From: Spirosoma sp. KUDC1026
GTDB taxonomy: Bacteria; Bacteroidota; Bacteroidia; Cytophagales; Spirosomataceae
Length of the DNA stretch: 64,000 bases
Reading direction: 5' to 3'
Assembly (NCBI RefSeq): GCF_013375035.1
Contig: NZ_CP056032.1
Location: forward strand, 5,516,001 to 5,580,000
A model generated the notes under the pieces. It had not been told where the DNA came from. It saw only the letters and a program-made list of their open reading frames with translations, and did no database searches. The first letter of the stretch is position 1, and every line of letters begins with the position of its first letter. The translations under genes were made by a program, and so were the position numbers. This document shows positions 15,883 through 26,265 of this stretch, in pieces.

Positions 15883-16883
15883 GCTGTCAGCGCGTCAAGG
15901 AGTAAAGCGTTCTTTTCGGGTGATAACGTACAAACCCGAAAATGACCCGCTTCCAAACCCCGAAAATTGCTCGCGTCCCGAATCAATAGACCGTGGTTTT
16001 CGATCAGATACGTCTTCAACTGAGCAGCTGTACCTTTCTGGGTTCGGGCAAGAAAGAAATGGGTACCACTATCGTAAACTTGTATTGCCGAGTTACGTAA
16101 CAACGCATTTATGAATAGTTGTTTATCCGCCAGCAACTGACTCAGCGGCAGTTGAACAGAATCGAAATTGTCAAAAATATGCCGTCCGGCGGCCAGGGCC
16201 ATCGCGTTTACCGTCCAGGGTTGTTTGACGGCCTTCAATCGATCAATTAGTAACGACGAGCCAACGACGTAGCCCAGTCGTAAGCCGGGAATAGCGTAAG
16301 CTTTCGTCAGCGACCGCATGATGACTACGTTACTGAATTGATTCAACAACGAAATAGCAGTGTCAAGCTGATCGGTAAACTCAATGAAAGCTTCATCAAC
16401 AACAAACAGCGTCTGTGGATTTTGGGCGATCCAATCCGCCAACTGTCCAAAAACGGCACCGGTCGGGTTGTTTGGATTGCAGATAAATACCAGATCGCTC
16501 GTCATTTGGGGTAACTGGGCTAGCTGATCCCAATTCATAAAATGCAGCGAGTGCCCATGCATCCGGCAGGCATCTTCGTATTCAGCGAAGGTGGGTATCA
16601 CAATGGTTGTTGTTCGGCGGGCATAGGCCTGCGCAATCAGGTAGATACTTTCGGTAGTGCCACTATTGACTAGTACCTGATCGGTGTCAACCTGATGGTG
16701 ATAAGCGATCTGCCGGGCCAGGCTTTCGGCCAGTACTTCCGGGTAGCGGTTGATGCTATCCCACTGGCTGAAAAGGTATTCCTTCAACCCAGTTGGTTCA
16801 CCTCCGTACCAGACGTTCGTGCTAAAGTCGGCGCGAACATCAGTTGCGTAGCGGTAGCGATCGTCGCCATGTCCGTGGAGCAT
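15870..16883 (-). CDS. Threonine-phosphate decarboxylase-like aminotransferase
   Basis: PLP-dependent fold-type I enzyme of the histidinol-phosphate aminotransferase group, 337 residues. It begins with HGHGDDRYRY and TDVRADFSTNVWYGG, as in CobC/CobD proteins. It has the cofactor-binding FICNPNNPTGAVFG and VVDEAFIEF, and the PLP lysine in RSLTKAYAIPGLRLGY. In Salmonella, CobD makes the aminopropanol phosphate arm by decarboxylating threonine phosphate. Direct overlap with cbiB, whose product uses that arm, makes this the best assignment over a histidine-biosynthetic role, since no his genes are nearby. Substrate specificity was not tested. Confidence 0.88.
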   Translation of the reverse strand: MLHGHGDDRYRYATDVRADFSTNVWYGGEPTGLKEYLFSQWDSINRYPEVLAESLARQIAYHHQVDTDQVLVNSGTTESIYLIAQAYARRTTTIVIPTFAEYEDACRMHGHSLHFMNWDQLAQLPQMTSDLVFICNPNNPTGAVFGQLADWIAQNPQTLFVVDEAFIEFTDQLDTAISLLNQFSNVVIMRSLTKAYAIPGLRLGYVVGSSLLIDRLKAVKQPWTVNAMALAAGRHIFDNFDSVQLPLSQLLADKQLFINALLRNSAIQVYDSGTHFFLARTQKGTAAQLKTYLIENHGLLIRDASNFRGLEAGHFRVCTLSPEKNALLLDALTAWNN

Positions 16884-17058
16884 AAATCAGGCTTCGACAA
16901 GCGAAGCAATTACGTAATAGGTCATGAAAATACTACATTCAAGCAGGGGCACGTAGCGGCACTTAATTTTTTAATGATTTACGCCGTTTATTTAGATAGG
17001 CTGTTAACAACCTACAGGTCATTCGTAATAAATTTGTGTAAGTTCACCCCGTTCTACT

Positions 17059-17301
17059 ATGATTGCAGCCCAACGACTAACAAAAGCTCAACAAGCTCTA
17101 TTGGAGCTATTTAGCTTTGACATGAGCGAAACGGAAGTGTTGGCGATGCGTCAGACGCTTATGCAGCATTTTAGGCAGCGGCTTGAAAACGAAGCCCAAC
17201 AGGCTATGGAGCAGAAGAATGTGAGCCTAGAGCAACTCGAAGCGAAAATGATGTTCGATAACCGCACCAAGCGACTACGTCAAATCCGGGATACTAAGTG
17301 A
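17059..17301 (+). CDS. Probable antitoxin of a PIN-domain module
   Basis: An 80-residue, mostly helical charged protein (for example MRQTLMQHFRQRLENEAQQA and the basic C-terminus RTKRLRQIRDTK). Its stop overlaps the start of the PIN toxin gene in GTGA (17298-17301), the usual layout of an antitoxin-toxin pair. No ribbon-helix-helix or AbrB motif is evident. It is oriented against the flanking cob genes and looks like an insert between the aminotransferase gene and cobQ. Antitoxin function is inferred from position and size only. Confidence 0.65.
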   Translation: MIAAQRLTKAQQALLELFSFDMSETEVLAMRQTLMQHFRQRLENEAQQAMEQKNVSLEQLEAKMMFDNRTKRLRQIRDTK

Positions 17302-17711
17302 AGGTTGTTGTTGATACAAACGGGTTACTTCGATCAGTTCCCCGCAACGGTTCATATCGCTGGTTGTATAATGCGTTCGAAGCTGGACAATTCACCTGGG
17401 TAGTCAGTAATGAAATCATGCTTGAATACGCTGAGATGACAGCGTATTACTTTAGTCCTACAGCGGCCGAGTTAGTTACTTCGCTCTTACTATCGGCTCC
17501 GAACCACCTGAGGCAGGAGCCATACTTCCGTTTTGAGCAGATCAAAGATGACCCCGACGATAACAAATTCATAGACTGTGCTATTGCCGCTGGCGCTGAC
17601 TGGTTAGTATCCGACGATCACCACATCCTAAACTTGCTACGAGACGAGAATCGTTTCCCTCCAGTACCCATCTGCTCGTTTGAAGAATTCAGGCAAATCC
17701 TGAATCGATAA
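17298..17711 (+). CDS. PIN-domain toxin, putative RNase
   Basis: A 137-residue PIN nuclease of the putative toxin-antitoxin PIN family. It opens with VVVDTNGLLRSV, with the first catalytic Asp at residue 5 or 6. The middle has SNEIMLEYAEM with the conserved Glu, and the C-terminal half has DPDDNKFIDCAIAAGADWLV followed by SDDHHIL, giving the remaining acidic residues. It begins with GTG inside the antitoxin stop, which implies translational coupling. Its stop is 19 bases from the cobQ stop in the convergent direction. Toxicity is inferred from family and context. Confidence 0.82.
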   Translation: MKVVVDTNGLLRSVPRNGSYRWLYNAFEAGQFTWVVSNEIMLEYAEMTAYYFSPTAAELVTSLLLSAPNHLRQEPYFRFEQIKDDPDDNKFIDCAIAAGADWLVSDDHHILNLLRDENRFPPVPICSFEEFRQILNR

Positions 17712-17730
17712 TATTAACGACCAAGAATTA

Positions 17731-19215
17731 TTAGTATCGCAGCGACGCGTAAATCTGCTCCATATCGATATGCTCTCGGATTACGTCAGCCAATCGGTCA
17801 TATTGCTGTTCTTTAAACTGCTGAAAGTTGAAATTAGACTCGCTCGACGAGGATGCGTAGTCAGCCAGCAGGTCGTTGACAACCGTATCGTTATCCAGAA
17901 TACCATGCAGGTAGGTACCCCAGCAGCGACGGTTCAGAAAGTAACCGTCAGGATCGCCGTTATCCAGTTGGGCAACGGGACTCGGCTGGCCGTTAACGGT
18001 AGTTTGTCCCATATGAATCTCATAACCCAGGCACGAAGCCGTCGACTGACGGTACGTGAATTGGCGTTGCTGCGTGGTCTTGGTAGGCTGGATTACCGTA
18101 CGGACGGGTAACAAGCCTAAACCAGGCAGGACTTCAATCGAGCCTTCCAGATGATCCGGGTCTTCAACGATTTCGCCCATCATCTGGTATCCCCCGCAGA
18201 TGCCGATGACCGTTTTACCCTGCTTATGAGCCGCTACAATCGCCGACGCTACGCCGTTATTTTTGATCGTCAACAAATCTTCGATGGTGTTCTTGCTGCC
18301 GGGCAGGACAATAATGTCGGCTTTTGCAATATCATCCGGTTGATTTGTGTAGAACAGATTCACCCGAGGGTCTCGCTCCAGTCGGTCGAAATCGGTGAAG
18401 TTGGACAACCGTTTCAGAAGAATGACCGCTACGTTGACCTTACCCGCAACGGTTGAACGAAACTTTTTCTCCAACGATACCGAGTCTTCCTGCTCGATGA
18501 AAATGTCTCGAAAATAGGGCAGTACACCAACCACCGGAACGCCGGTCAATTCTTCCAGCATCCGCCGCCCATCGTCAAACAGCCGGGCGTCACCTCGGAA
18601 TTTATTGATAATGATGCCTTTAATAAGGGAGCGTTCGTCGGGGGTCAGCAGAGCGATGGTGCCATACACACTACCAAATAACCCGCCCCGGTCAATGTCA
18701 CCAATCAGGTACGTAGCGGCTCCAGCATGGTGAGCCATGCGGAGATTAGTGATGTCACGGTGTTTGAGATTGAGCTCCGAAATACTACCAGCCCCCTCCA
18801 TGACAATTGGCGAATACTGATCCGCCAGCCGGTCGAATGCCTCTTTCACAGCGGAAAACAGCTGGGCGCGGTCATTGCCCATAAAATACTCATAAGCCGA
18901 CTGATTCCCAACAGGTTTGCCGTTTAAGATGACCTGCGAGCTTTTATCATTGGTTGGCTTGAGCAGGACCGGATTCATATCAGTATGGCAAGCGATTCCG
19001 GCGGCATCTGCCTGCACCGCCTGTGCCCGGCCGATTTCCAGACCATCGGGTGTCGCATAACTATTCAGCGACATATTCTGCGCTTTAAACGGGGCTGGCT
19101 GGTAGCCATCCTGCTTAAAGATCCGGCAAAATCCGGCCGTGATAACGCTTTTCCCAACGTCAGAGGCCGTACCAACGAACATGATGGGGCGAAGTCTAGA
19201 CAATGGAGTAGCCAA
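17731..19215 (-). CDS. cobQ: Cobyric acid synthase, glutamine-hydrolysing
   Basis: Amidates the b, d, e and g side chains of adenosylcobyrinate a,c-diamide. The 494-residue protein has the N-terminal synthetase domain with P-loop GTASDVGKSVITAG (15-28) and QNMSLNSYAT, and the C-terminal type I glutamine amidotransferase with nucleophile Cys340 in GICGGYQMMGE and His437 in GTYLHGILDN. Length is normal. It lies in the cob gene direction but is separated from both neighbours by PIN toxin-antitoxin genes. It therefore may be transcribed on its own or by read-through from upstream. Confidence 0.96.
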   Translation of the reverse strand: MATPLSRLRPIMFVGTASDVGKSVITAGFCRIFKQDGYQPAPFKAQNMSLNSYATPDGLEIGRAQAVQADAAGIACHTDMNPVLLKPTNDKSSQVILNGKPVGNQSAYEYFMGNDRAQLFSAVKEAFDRLADQYSPIVMEGAGSISELNLKHRDITNLRMAHHAGAATYLIGDIDRGGLFGSVYGTIALLTPDERSLIKGIIINKFRGDARLFDDGRRMLEELTGVPVVGVLPYFRDIFIEQEDSVSLEKKFRSTVAGKVNVAVILLKRLSNFTDFDRLERDPRVNLFYTNQPDDIAKADIIVLPGSKNTIEDLLTIKNNGVASAIVAAHKQGKTVIGICGGYQMMGEIVEDPDHLEGSIEVLPGLGLLPVRTVIQPTKTTQQRQFTYRQSTASCLGYEIHMGQTTVNGQPSPVAQLDNGDPDGYFLNRRCWGTYLHGILDNDTVVNDLLADYASSSSESNFNFQQFKEQQYDRLADVIREHIDMEQIYASLRY

Positions 19216-19292
19216 TACGATGTACTGAGATGATGAACATGCTAGCCGGTAGAATGGAGCAACAGTGTGGCTTGTTCTTACTTGGTTTATGC

Positions 19293-19688
19293 CTACTGGT
19301 CAATAGTCCTGGGATTAATGTACCTAAGCGTGGCTATTTTAGTGAAGTCTTTGTCGTTATCGGCGACAAGTATCCGGTTATTTACGATAGCCGTGGCTGC
19401 AATGAGCGCATCGGGAAGTTTTATGTTATACGTTTTGCGGATTTGAATGGCTTCGTGAATCAAAGCTGGTGAAATACCAAGGATAGTTGAACCGGAGACA
19501 AAGGCAGAATACACTGCTGAGTCAGCAGGGTTAGACGGTTGCCAAACCTGCAACTCTATTTCGGAAACAAAAGATATTACACACTCTCGATCAACAAGTT
19601 CATCCATGAAATGAATACCCGCCACAGGGAACGTCTCATTCAGGTATTTGATAACCGCACTGCTATCTATGATATATTTCTCTTCCAT
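19293..19688 (-). CDS. VapC-type PIN-domain toxin
   Basis: A 131-residue PIN endoribonuclease. Probable catalytic residues are Asp8 in IIDSSAVIKYL, Glu43 or Glu45 in SFVSEIELQV, Asp93 in NIKLPDALIAATA and Asp110/Asp112 in VADNDKDF, the classic VapC order. It overlaps the upstream small gene by 22 bases, as expected for an antitoxin-toxin operon. It lies between cobQ and the chelatase ATPase gene and runs in the same direction as the cob genes. The target RNA is unknown. Confidence 0.85.
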   Translation of the reverse strand: MEEKYIIDSSAVIKYLNETFPVAGIHFMDELVDRECVISFVSEIELQVWQPSNPADSAVYSAFVSGSTILGISPALIHEAIQIRKTYNIKLPDALIAATAIVNNRILVADNDKDFTKIATLRYINPRTIDQ

Positions 19689-19870
19689 TCGGCGCGGACT
19701 GACAGGAGCTGATTATCTATTTCTGTCTCGCTCATTCTGGTTTGAATTTGTTTACGTAGCGCAGACACCCCCGATTTTTTTTTCAACACCCGTATCAGGT
19801 TTAGCTCTTCCATATCCTGTAGGAGCTTCAACGCTTTTTGATTGACAAGTTCGATTTCAAGCGTATTCAT
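19667..19870 (-). CDS. Probable VapB-like antitoxin
   Basis: A 67-residue protein upstream of and overlapping the VapC gene. It starts TLEIELVNQKALKLLQDMEE, and a positively charged, helical second half (KKKSGVSALRKQIQTR) follows. Position, size and overlap indicate the antitoxin of the pair. No DNA-binding fold can be named with confidence. It begins 99 bases after the end of the chelatase ATPase gene, on the same strand. Confidence 0.7.
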   Translation of the reverse strand: MNTLEIELVNQKALKLLQDMEELNLIRVLKKKSGVSALRKQIQTRMSETEIDNQLLSVRAEWKRNIS

Positions 19871-19969
19871 AGTCTAGCTGATTAAATCTGCACGAAACAA
19901 AACTACAACATAAATAAGGGGCAAAAAAGCTATCAATTTCGTTGGTACTTGCCGTGAAGGTTACCTTCA

Positions 19970-21916
19970 CTAATTCGGATAAACCTGGCTCTTCACCGTC
20001 TCCGTAAGCGTCTGCGATGATAGGTCGTCAAGTGAGAGGCAATCGGCACCTAAGGCTATGGCCAGGTCTGCCGTTCGTCCTAATCGCAGATAATCAGTGT
20101 CGGTATCCAACACCAACGCCGAGATTTGTTGCTCCCGCAACTGCGTGGCCAGCTGGATCGTCTGCTGCCAGGCATCACCACCGCCTGGCAGTGGGACATT
20201 CGCTTTACCATCGCTGAGAAGGACCAAGAACGGCTTAGCGTTTCCCGATTGAGTTGTCTGCTGAATAACCTCGCCCGCCAGTTGGAGAGCATGGGGTAAA
20301 GGCGTTCGCCCGCCAGTGGGCAGCTGGTGCAACGCCTGTTCAGCCTGTTCGACGTCGCGGGTAGGAGGTAGTAAAACTTGGGCCTCAACGCCCTTGAAGG
20401 CAATCATGCCCACGCTGTCCCGGTGCTGATAGGCGTCCTGTAGCAAACTGAGAATGCATCCTTTTACAGCTTCCATCCGGCGATGAGCTGCCATCGATCC
20501 CGACGCATCGACGACAAACAGAATTAGGTTACCTGTTTTGCCGGTTCGTATCGTCTGGTGCAGATCGTCGCGCGTGAGCGTCCAGTCATCAGCACTACGC
20601 ATGAAAGAGCTTTGTAAGGTTGCGGTGACAGCCAGATCGGTAGGGGCCGGATCACGAACCGCCCGCAGCGCATTGCCTCGTACTGTGTCGCTCATCTGAC
20701 TCCGCTGTCCCTCGGGCGTGGATGTTCGTTGCTTAATTGGTTCGGTAACGAGCGTAGGTGAAGCAACATCAGGTAACGCACCAAACGTTTGCTCCAACTG
20801 TGGCTCAGTAGCGCTGGGAGGTACGCCACTATCAGGCGTTTCGGCGCCGGACGACAGTGATGAAGGCGCTGATGAATCCGATTGAGGTTGGGCAGGACCG
20901 GAATGCTGGCGAGGTAAGTTCTGTTGAAGTAACTCGTCTAGTTTAGTGGTATCGGTTAAATTGCTTTGGGCGTTCTTTTTACGCTGCCGATGCGGTAGGG
21001 CTAATTCGGCTGCCTGCCGAATATCATCTGGTGTTACGTCCAGACGTCCGGCCAGAGCCGCCAGCGTTTTGGCCGTTTTATACATAACCAGGTCGGCCCG
21101 CAGGCTCGCTACGTGCAAGTCCGTGCAAAGCTGACTGATCATTGTCAACAAGCCATCGGCCAACCGAACAGAGGGGAGCAACAGTCGGGCTTTCTGGAGC
21201 TGGGCCTGTAATAATTGTTGCTCTCCACTCCATTGTCTGGCAAATGATTCTGGATCAGCCTCGAACGCCATCCGTCGACGGACGACTTCGGTTCGCTCGG
21301 TCACGTCGCGGGGAGCCGTTACGTCGACAACCAAACCGAACCGATCAAGAAACTGCGGTCGTAAGCTGCCCTCCTCGGGATTCATCGTGCCGATGAGCAT
21401 AAACCGGGCCGGGTGGCTGATCGAAAGACCATCCCGCTGAACGGTGTTCACGCCCATAGCCGCGACATCCAGCAGGCTATCAACCAGATGATCGGCCAGC
21501 AGGTTTACTTCATCAATGTACAGGATCCCCTGATGGGCTGACGCCAGTAAACCCGGCAGCAATTTCTTTTTTCGCTCAACCAGGACGCCCTCCAGATCTA
21601 AGCTTCCGAGCACCCGATCCTCAGTCGCGCCGAGCGGCAGGTTAACAAACGGAACGGCTATTTCCTCCACCCGCCAATCGGATTGCTGGCAGGCTTCGCA
21701 CTCGTCAAACGGCTCGTCGGGTAAGGAGTTGAAGCGCGAGCCCGCCACCCGCTGGATGGAAGGCATCACGGCTGCCAGGCCCCGTACCGCCGTACTCTTC
21801 GCCGTTCCCTTGTCGCCCCGAACCAGCACCCCGCCAATGCCCGGATTGACCGCGCAAAGCAGCAGCGCCTGTTTCAGTTTGGGTTGACCAACCAGGGCCG
21901 AAAATGGGTAATTCAT
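19970..21916 (-). CDS. Chelatase ATPase with fused AAA and VWA domains (ChlI/ChlD type)
   Basis: Motor subunit expected to drive metal insertion by CobN. In 648 residues it joins an AAA+ ATPase like ChlI/BchI (Walker A GDKGTAKST at about 34-42, Walker B GILYIDEVNLL, then LIGTMNPEEGSLRPQFLDRF), a Pro/Ser/Gln-rich linker (about 335-400) and a C-terminal von Willebrand A domain with the MIDAS motif DASGS near 470. The ATG at 21916 is chosen because it starts NYPFSALVGQPKLKQALLL, the canonical beginning; a longer frame would overlap cobN. It starts 11 bases after the cobN stop. It appears to replace the CobS/CobT pair. A magnesium chelatase role is unlikely given the neighbours. Confidence 0.92.
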   Translation of the reverse strand: MNYPFSALVGQPKLKQALLLCAVNPGIGGVLVRGDKGTAKSTAVRGLAAVMPSIQRVAGSRFNSLPDEPFDECEACQQSDWRVEEIAVPFVNLPLGATEDRVLGSLDLEGVLVERKKKLLPGLLASAHQGILYIDEVNLLADHLVDSLLDVAAMGVNTVQRDGLSISHPARFMLIGTMNPEEGSLRPQFLDRFGLVVDVTAPRDVTERTEVVRRRMAFEADPESFARQWSGEQQLLQAQLQKARLLLPSVRLADGLLTMISQLCTDLHVASLRADLVMYKTAKTLAALAGRLDVTPDDIRQAAELALPHRQRKKNAQSNLTDTTKLDELLQQNLPRQHSGPAQPQSDSSAPSSLSSGAETPDSGVPPSATEPQLEQTFGALPDVASPTLVTEPIKQRTSTPEGQRSQMSDTVRGNALRAVRDPAPTDLAVTATLQSSFMRSADDWTLTRDDLHQTIRTGKTGNLILFVVDASGSMAAHRRMEAVKGCILSLLQDAYQHRDSVGMIAFKGVEAQVLLPPTRDVEQAEQALHQLPTGGRTPLPHALQLAGEVIQQTTQSGNAKPFLVLLSDGKANVPLPGGGDAWQQTIQLATQLREQQISALVLDTDTDYLRLGRTADLAIALGADCLSLDDLSSQTLTETVKSQVYPN

Positions 21917-21927
21917 TGTGTAAGATT

Positions 21928-24900
21928 TTATTCGCTCCGCACCTCCAGTAGGCTTTCGCTTTTTAGATAGACCTCCTGCAAAGCCCGCAGCATTTCGGGC
22001 GACGGCTCGGCCCACATGCCACGCTGGGCGGCTTCGAGGAGTCGTTCAGCAATGGCGTTGAGTGCCCACGGATTGCTTTCGGCAAAAAACTGCTGCATGG
22101 CCGGATCCAGGGCGTAGGTCTCGCCGACTTTTTCGTACATCCAGTCATCAATGACCTGCGCCGTAGCGTCGTACCCAAACAGGTAATCGACGGTAGCAGT
22201 CAGTTCAAGCCCCCCTTTGTATCCGTGTTTTTTAATGCTCTCGATCCATTTGGGGTTAACGACCCGTGAACGGAACACGCGAAGGGTTTCTTCTTTTAGG
22301 TCGCGTACGACGGGCTGGGCCGGATTCTGCGAGTCACCGAAATAATGCTTCGGCTGCTGGCCGGTCAGACTGCGGATTGTCGCAATCATACCACCATGAA
22401 ACTGTAGGTAGTCGTCGCTGTCAAAGATGTCGTGCTCGCGGTTATCCTGGTTGTGGAGCGCTACTTCTACGCTCGACAAACGCTGTCTGAACTCGGTCCG
22501 GGCATCGGTCCCCTGAGCCGTTCGGGAGTACGCATAGCCACCCCAGTTGACGTACGCCTGGGCGAAATCAGCATCAGAATGCCAGTTTTTTTCATTGATC
22601 AACGGCAAAATTCCGGCACCATACGAGCCAGGAGCTGCGCCAAAAATACGGTAACTTGCCCGTTCTTCGGCTTCGTCAAGCGACATGTCCTGCGCCTGCA
22701 ATTGGGCTAGCTCTTCCAGGTAATGCTTGCGAATAAAGTTCTGCTCCAGGGGTTCGTCGAGCGCGATAACGCGTTGTATAGCGTCGTCGAGCAGGTCGAT
22801 CAGATGGGGAAACGCATCCCGAAAAAAGCCGCTGATGCGCGTCGTTACGTCGATGCGGGGCCGACCAAGTTCTTCCAGCGAAATTACCTCAACATCCGTC
22901 ACCCGCCGACTTTCAGCCTGCCAGACGGGCCGAACGCCCAGCAACGCCAGCACCTCAGCGACATCGTCGCCACTAGTCCGCATAGCGCTGGTGCCCCAGA
23001 TGCTGATACCCACGTTTTCGGGATAGCGGCCCGTTTCTTTCCAGTGCCGGTCGAGGACTTCGCGGGCGAGTTGCTGCCCCACTTCCCAGGCCGCCTGTGA
23101 GGGTAGCGCCCGCGGGTCGACGGCGTAGAAGTTACGGCCCGTTGGCAGGATGTGCGCCATACCCCGCGTGGGGGCACCACTGGGCCCCGCCGGTACATAA
23201 CCGCCGGACAACCCATGCAGCAGGTTCGAAATCTCGTCGTCCGTACGGGCCAGATTGGGCAGCAGGTGCTCACAGACATACGTCAACACCTGCCGAACAC
23301 CGTCAAATTTGGGCTGTGCGGGCGACTCGTTGAACGTCTCGAATAGAATCTGGTCGATCTTATCAACGCGAAACCGATGCTGTTGCGCTACCCGGAGTAG
23401 GTGGTTGCTCAACTCATCCATCACTTCCAGCGCGTCGGCAGCGGTCACTACAGGACGACCAGCTAACTCGGTAAAGGGCGCGGGTACGGTTGCGAGCCGG
23501 GCACCTTTGGCGGTTTGTAAATCATGCAGGTCGAAGCCGAACAGCTGGGTTATTTCGGCGGACAGGCTCGGTGCCGACGCGTTAGGTAAGCGGGTGAGCG
23601 ATTGCAGCATGTCGACCAGCGCATCACCCATCGGCATCTCGCCCAACGTGTGCAGGCCATTGCGAATCTGAGCCGCTCCCAGTTCGCAGAGGTAGCCGTC
23701 AATGTCCTCGATCAGGTGCGCTACGTCTTTGCCGTCCATTTCAGTTAAGCTAACTGGTACACCCTCGGGCGTCATCTCGTCGTCCCAATCGTGTTTATGG
23801 TCGCCGTGGTCGCGGCTAAGCATGGCCGAGAGGTCCATGTCCAGATTGGTTTGTTTGATGAGCGTCCAGATTTGCCGTTGCAGCAAGGGCAACTTGGCCG
23901 GGTCCATCGTTTCAACCTGGTAGTATTCATCAACCAATTGTGTCAACTGAGCCAGTTCACCGTAGCTGTCGGCGGAGGTCATGGGGGGCGTCAGATGGTC
24001 GATAACAACCGCATGAGCCCGTCGTTTCGCCTGCGAGCCTTCGCCGGGATCGTTGATAATGAACGGATAAAAGAGCGGCAGATCACCCAATAACGCATCA
24101 GGAAAGCAGTTAGCCGATAGACCAATCCCTTTGCCCGGTAACCATTCCAGCGTACCATGTTTGCCAACGTGCACAATCGCGTCGGCCTGCCAGTCGTCGC
24201 GGAGCCAGCGGTACAAGGCGTAATAATGGTGGGTCGGTGGCAGGTCGGGTTGGTGGTAAATAGCATCGGGGTCCATGCCGTAGCCGCGGGGGGGCTGTAA
24301 CGCCACAAAAGCGTTGCCCAGGTCGAGACCCGCCAGCGCGATGTGCCCGTTGTGAACGTAGGTTTCACCCGGTGGCGGTCCCCACTGTTTTTCTATCTTC
24401 TTCTGAATCGCTTCAGGGAGTTCTTTAAACCAATCAGCGTATTGAGCCACCGGCACCTGACCCGCGGCATTGGCCAGTTGCTCGGGCGTTAGATACGTTT
24501 GGCCGTACGAACAACGGTCGATCAATTGGTGAATCAATTCCGTCCCCGTAGCGGGTAGGTTTTCAATCTGGTACCCTTCGGCCTGCATCGCGTAGAGCAT
24601 ATTCATCAGCGACGCGGGGGCATCCAGCCCAACCGCATTACCAATCTGCGAGGCCTTTGTGTTCGAGTTAGTAAAGATAAACGCTACCCGTTTTTGCGCG
24701 TTCGGCAAGTGACGCAAGCGGGCAAATCGTAGGGCCAGTCCCGTTACGCGCTCCACCCGATCGTCCAGTGGCACGTACCCTTTCGTGGTACGTTCTTTCT
24801 CCTTAAATGACACCGGTACCGTAATAATCCGGCCATCAAATTCGGGAATGGCAACGTTCATGGCCGTATCCAACGGGTTCAGCCCCCGGCTCGACGATTC

Positions 24901-26262
24901 CCAGGGACCTCGTGCCATACCCGGTGTGATTGCCTGAAAAATAGGAACGTTTAGTCGCAATAAGGCCTGCTGTGAGGTTGTCAGCTGGCGACCCAGCCGC
25001 TGACGGTCCAGCGGCTGGCGATACAGTTCGTTGCCATCCGTCCGCACGTCGGTCATGGCGTACGAGATGGTATTGATGAGGTTAGCAATGGCTATGCCGC
25101 CCCGCTCGGCCTGAAAATAAGAGAAAGCAACCGGTTCGTTGGTGCTTGGCTCGACCGACTTTAGCGAGGAGGTAAATACAGGCAGCGCATTGAGGCCTTT
25201 CTCTTCGAGCGAACGTACCAGCGCATCCACGAAAGCCGTGTTGCCGCTGATCCAGTGTGAACGATAAAACGTAATGCCGACGGTGGGCTGGTCAGGATCA
25301 TGACGTTGCACCCAGTCCGTTAGCTCGGCGTTTTCGGGCAGGTCGGGATGGTAGATGCCGTGCTCGGGCAACTGCATCGGCGCATCGGCTCCGAAGCCTG
25401 TCATGAGCAGGTGATCGGATAAAAAATACAGCAGCGACGTTAGGTTCTGGTACCCTCCTGCCTGGACGTAAGCTAATGTTTCGTGCAGAATAGCGGGTGA
25501 TACGGTCGAAACAGCCGCAAATTCGGGGTTCAGTTCACCTGTACCGCTGATGACAATCAGGTGTTGGCCCTTCTCTTTCGCCCGGCGAACCAACTCGCTA
25601 AAGCCGGGTACGCTGCTTGGTCGACCATGTATCCGCAGGATGATAATCTGAGCTGCCCCAATCTCCCGATCCAGGAGTTGCGCCATCTGGGCTTCACTTT
25701 TTATGGCGAGCAGGCTGATCCCCGACGTTTTCGGAAACTCGTCCGGCAACTCCTGCAACACGCGGTTCATCGTCAACAGATCCGTATCAGCGTGCGTCAG
25801 AAAAACAATCCCCCCTGTCGGCATAGCTGGCTGGCCCAGTTGGGTAGCTGCTTCGGAACCTTTCCAGGTGTAAAACTGAAAGACGTACTCCGACAGCTCA
25901 GTAGGCGGAGGCAGAAACCCGTCGGCGGCAATCATGCTATCAATATAGTCGAAAATGGCGATGATCTGCCAGTTGCTGTTAATCGAATGAAACCAGACCG
26001 AGTGCCCATCGAACAGCAACGTTACCACGTTAGCCAACGTACAGGGCCCCAGACAACCGCCTTTGGTCATGTGCACCACGTTACGGATTTTTCGGCGCAT
26101 CCATTCGCTCTTGTACAGCTCGACCGGAATCGGTGCGTACCCCCGATCAACCCGGCCGCAGCAGCAGGCGTTGTAGCAGTACGACAGATGCCCCCGACGC
26201 TGCACAAGGTTGATGGCTTTCCCATCGGACCGGGTTACCCGCTGGCGTTTCATTTCAGACAT
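21928..26262 (-). CDS. cobN: Cobaltochelatase CobN with N-terminal ferredoxin-like domain
   Basis: Large catalytic subunit of the late (aerobic) cobalt chelatase, inserting cobalt into hydrogenobyrinate a,c-diamide. At 1444 residues it is longer than classical CobN (about 1275). The extra N-terminal 120 or so residues carry Cys29, Cys33-35, Cys70 and Cys74 (CYNACCCGR and [11 protein letters not shown]), the pattern of a thioredoxin-fold [2Fe-2S] ferredoxin. The CobN body follows, with [24 protein letters not shown]-like positions replaced by [20 protein letters not shown], and the C-terminal [20 protein letters not shown]. It is separated by 3 bases from cobB upstream and 11 bases from the ATPase gene downstream, so the three act as one operon. 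Confidence 0.94.
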   Translation of the reverse strand: MSEMKRQRVTRSDGKAINLVQRRGHLSYCYNACCCGRVDRGYAPIPVELYKSEWMRRKIRNVVHMTKGGCLGPCTLANVVTLLFDGHSVWFHSINSNWQIIAIFDYIDSMIAADGFLPPPTELSEYVFQFYTWKGSEAATQLGQPAMPTGGIVFLTHADTDLLTMNRVLQELPDEFPKTSGISLLAIKSEAQMAQLLDREIGAAQIIILRIHGRPSSVPGFSELVRRAKEKGQHLIVISGTGELNPEFAAVSTVSPAILHETLAYVQAGGYQNLTSLLYFLSDHLLMTGFGADAPMQLPEHGIYHPDLPENAELTDWVQRHDPDQPTVGITFYRSHWISGNTAFVDALVRSLEEKGLNALPVFTSSLKSVEPSTNEPVAFSYFQAERGGIAIANLINTISYAMTDVRTDGNELYRQPLDRQRLGRQLTTSQQALLRLNVPIFQAITPGMARGPWESSSRGLNPLDTAMNVAIPEFDGRIITVPVSFKEKERTTKGYVPLDDRVERVTGLALRFARLRHLPNAQKRVAFIFTNSNTKASQIGNAVGLDAPASLMNMLYAMQAEGYQIENLPATGTELIHQLIDRCSYGQTYLTPEQLANAAGQVPVAQYADWFKELPEAIQKKIEKQWGPPPGETYVHNGHIALAGLDLGNAFVALQPPRGYGMDPDAIYHQPDLPPTHHYYALYRWLRDDWQADAIVHVGKHGTLEWLPGKGIGLSANCFPDALLGDLPLFYPFIINDPGEGSQAKRRAHAVVIDHLTPPMTSADSYGELAQLTQLVDEYYQVETMDPAKLPLLQRQIWTLIKQTNLDMDLSAMLSRDHGDHKHDWDDEMTPEGVPVSLTEMDGKDVAHLIEDIDGYLCELGAAQIRNGLHTLGEMPMGDALVDMLQSLTRLPNASAPSLSAEITQLFGFDLHDLQTAKGARLATVPAPFTELAGRPVVTAADALEVMDELSNHLLRVAQQHRFRVDKIDQILFETFNESPAQPKFDGVRQVLTYVCEHLLPNLARTDDEISNLLHGLSGGYVPAGPSGAPTRGMAHILPTGRNFYAVDPRALPSQAAWEVGQQLAREVLDRHWKETGRYPENVGISIWGTSAMRTSGDDVAEVLALLGVRPVWQAESRRVTDVEVISLEELGRPRIDVTTRISGFFRDAFPHLIDLLDDAIQRVIALDEPLEQNFIRKHYLEELAQLQAQDMSLDEAEERASYRIFGAAPGSYGAGILPLINEKNWHSDADFAQAYVNWGGYAYSRTAQGTDARTEFRQRLSSVEVALHNQDNREHDIFDSDDYLQFHGGMIATIRSLTGQQPKHYFGDSQNPAQPVVRDLKEETLRVFRSRVVNPKWIESIKKHGYKGGLELTATVDYLFGYDATAQVIDDWMYEKVGETYALDPAMQQFFAESNPWALNAIAERLLEAAQRGMWAEPSPEMLRALQEVYLKSESLLEVRSE

Positions 26263-26265
26263 AAG

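Noticed and set aside
16695-17114. Plus-strand 139-residue frame between the aminotransferase gene and the toxin-antitoxin pair
   Set aside because: Most of it is antisense to the aminotransferase gene and it runs into the antitoxin gene; no family features.
19970-21916. Chelatase ATPase as part of a magnesium chelatase for chlorophyll
   Set aside because: It is in an operon with cobN and cobB, and no bch or chl genes are present.
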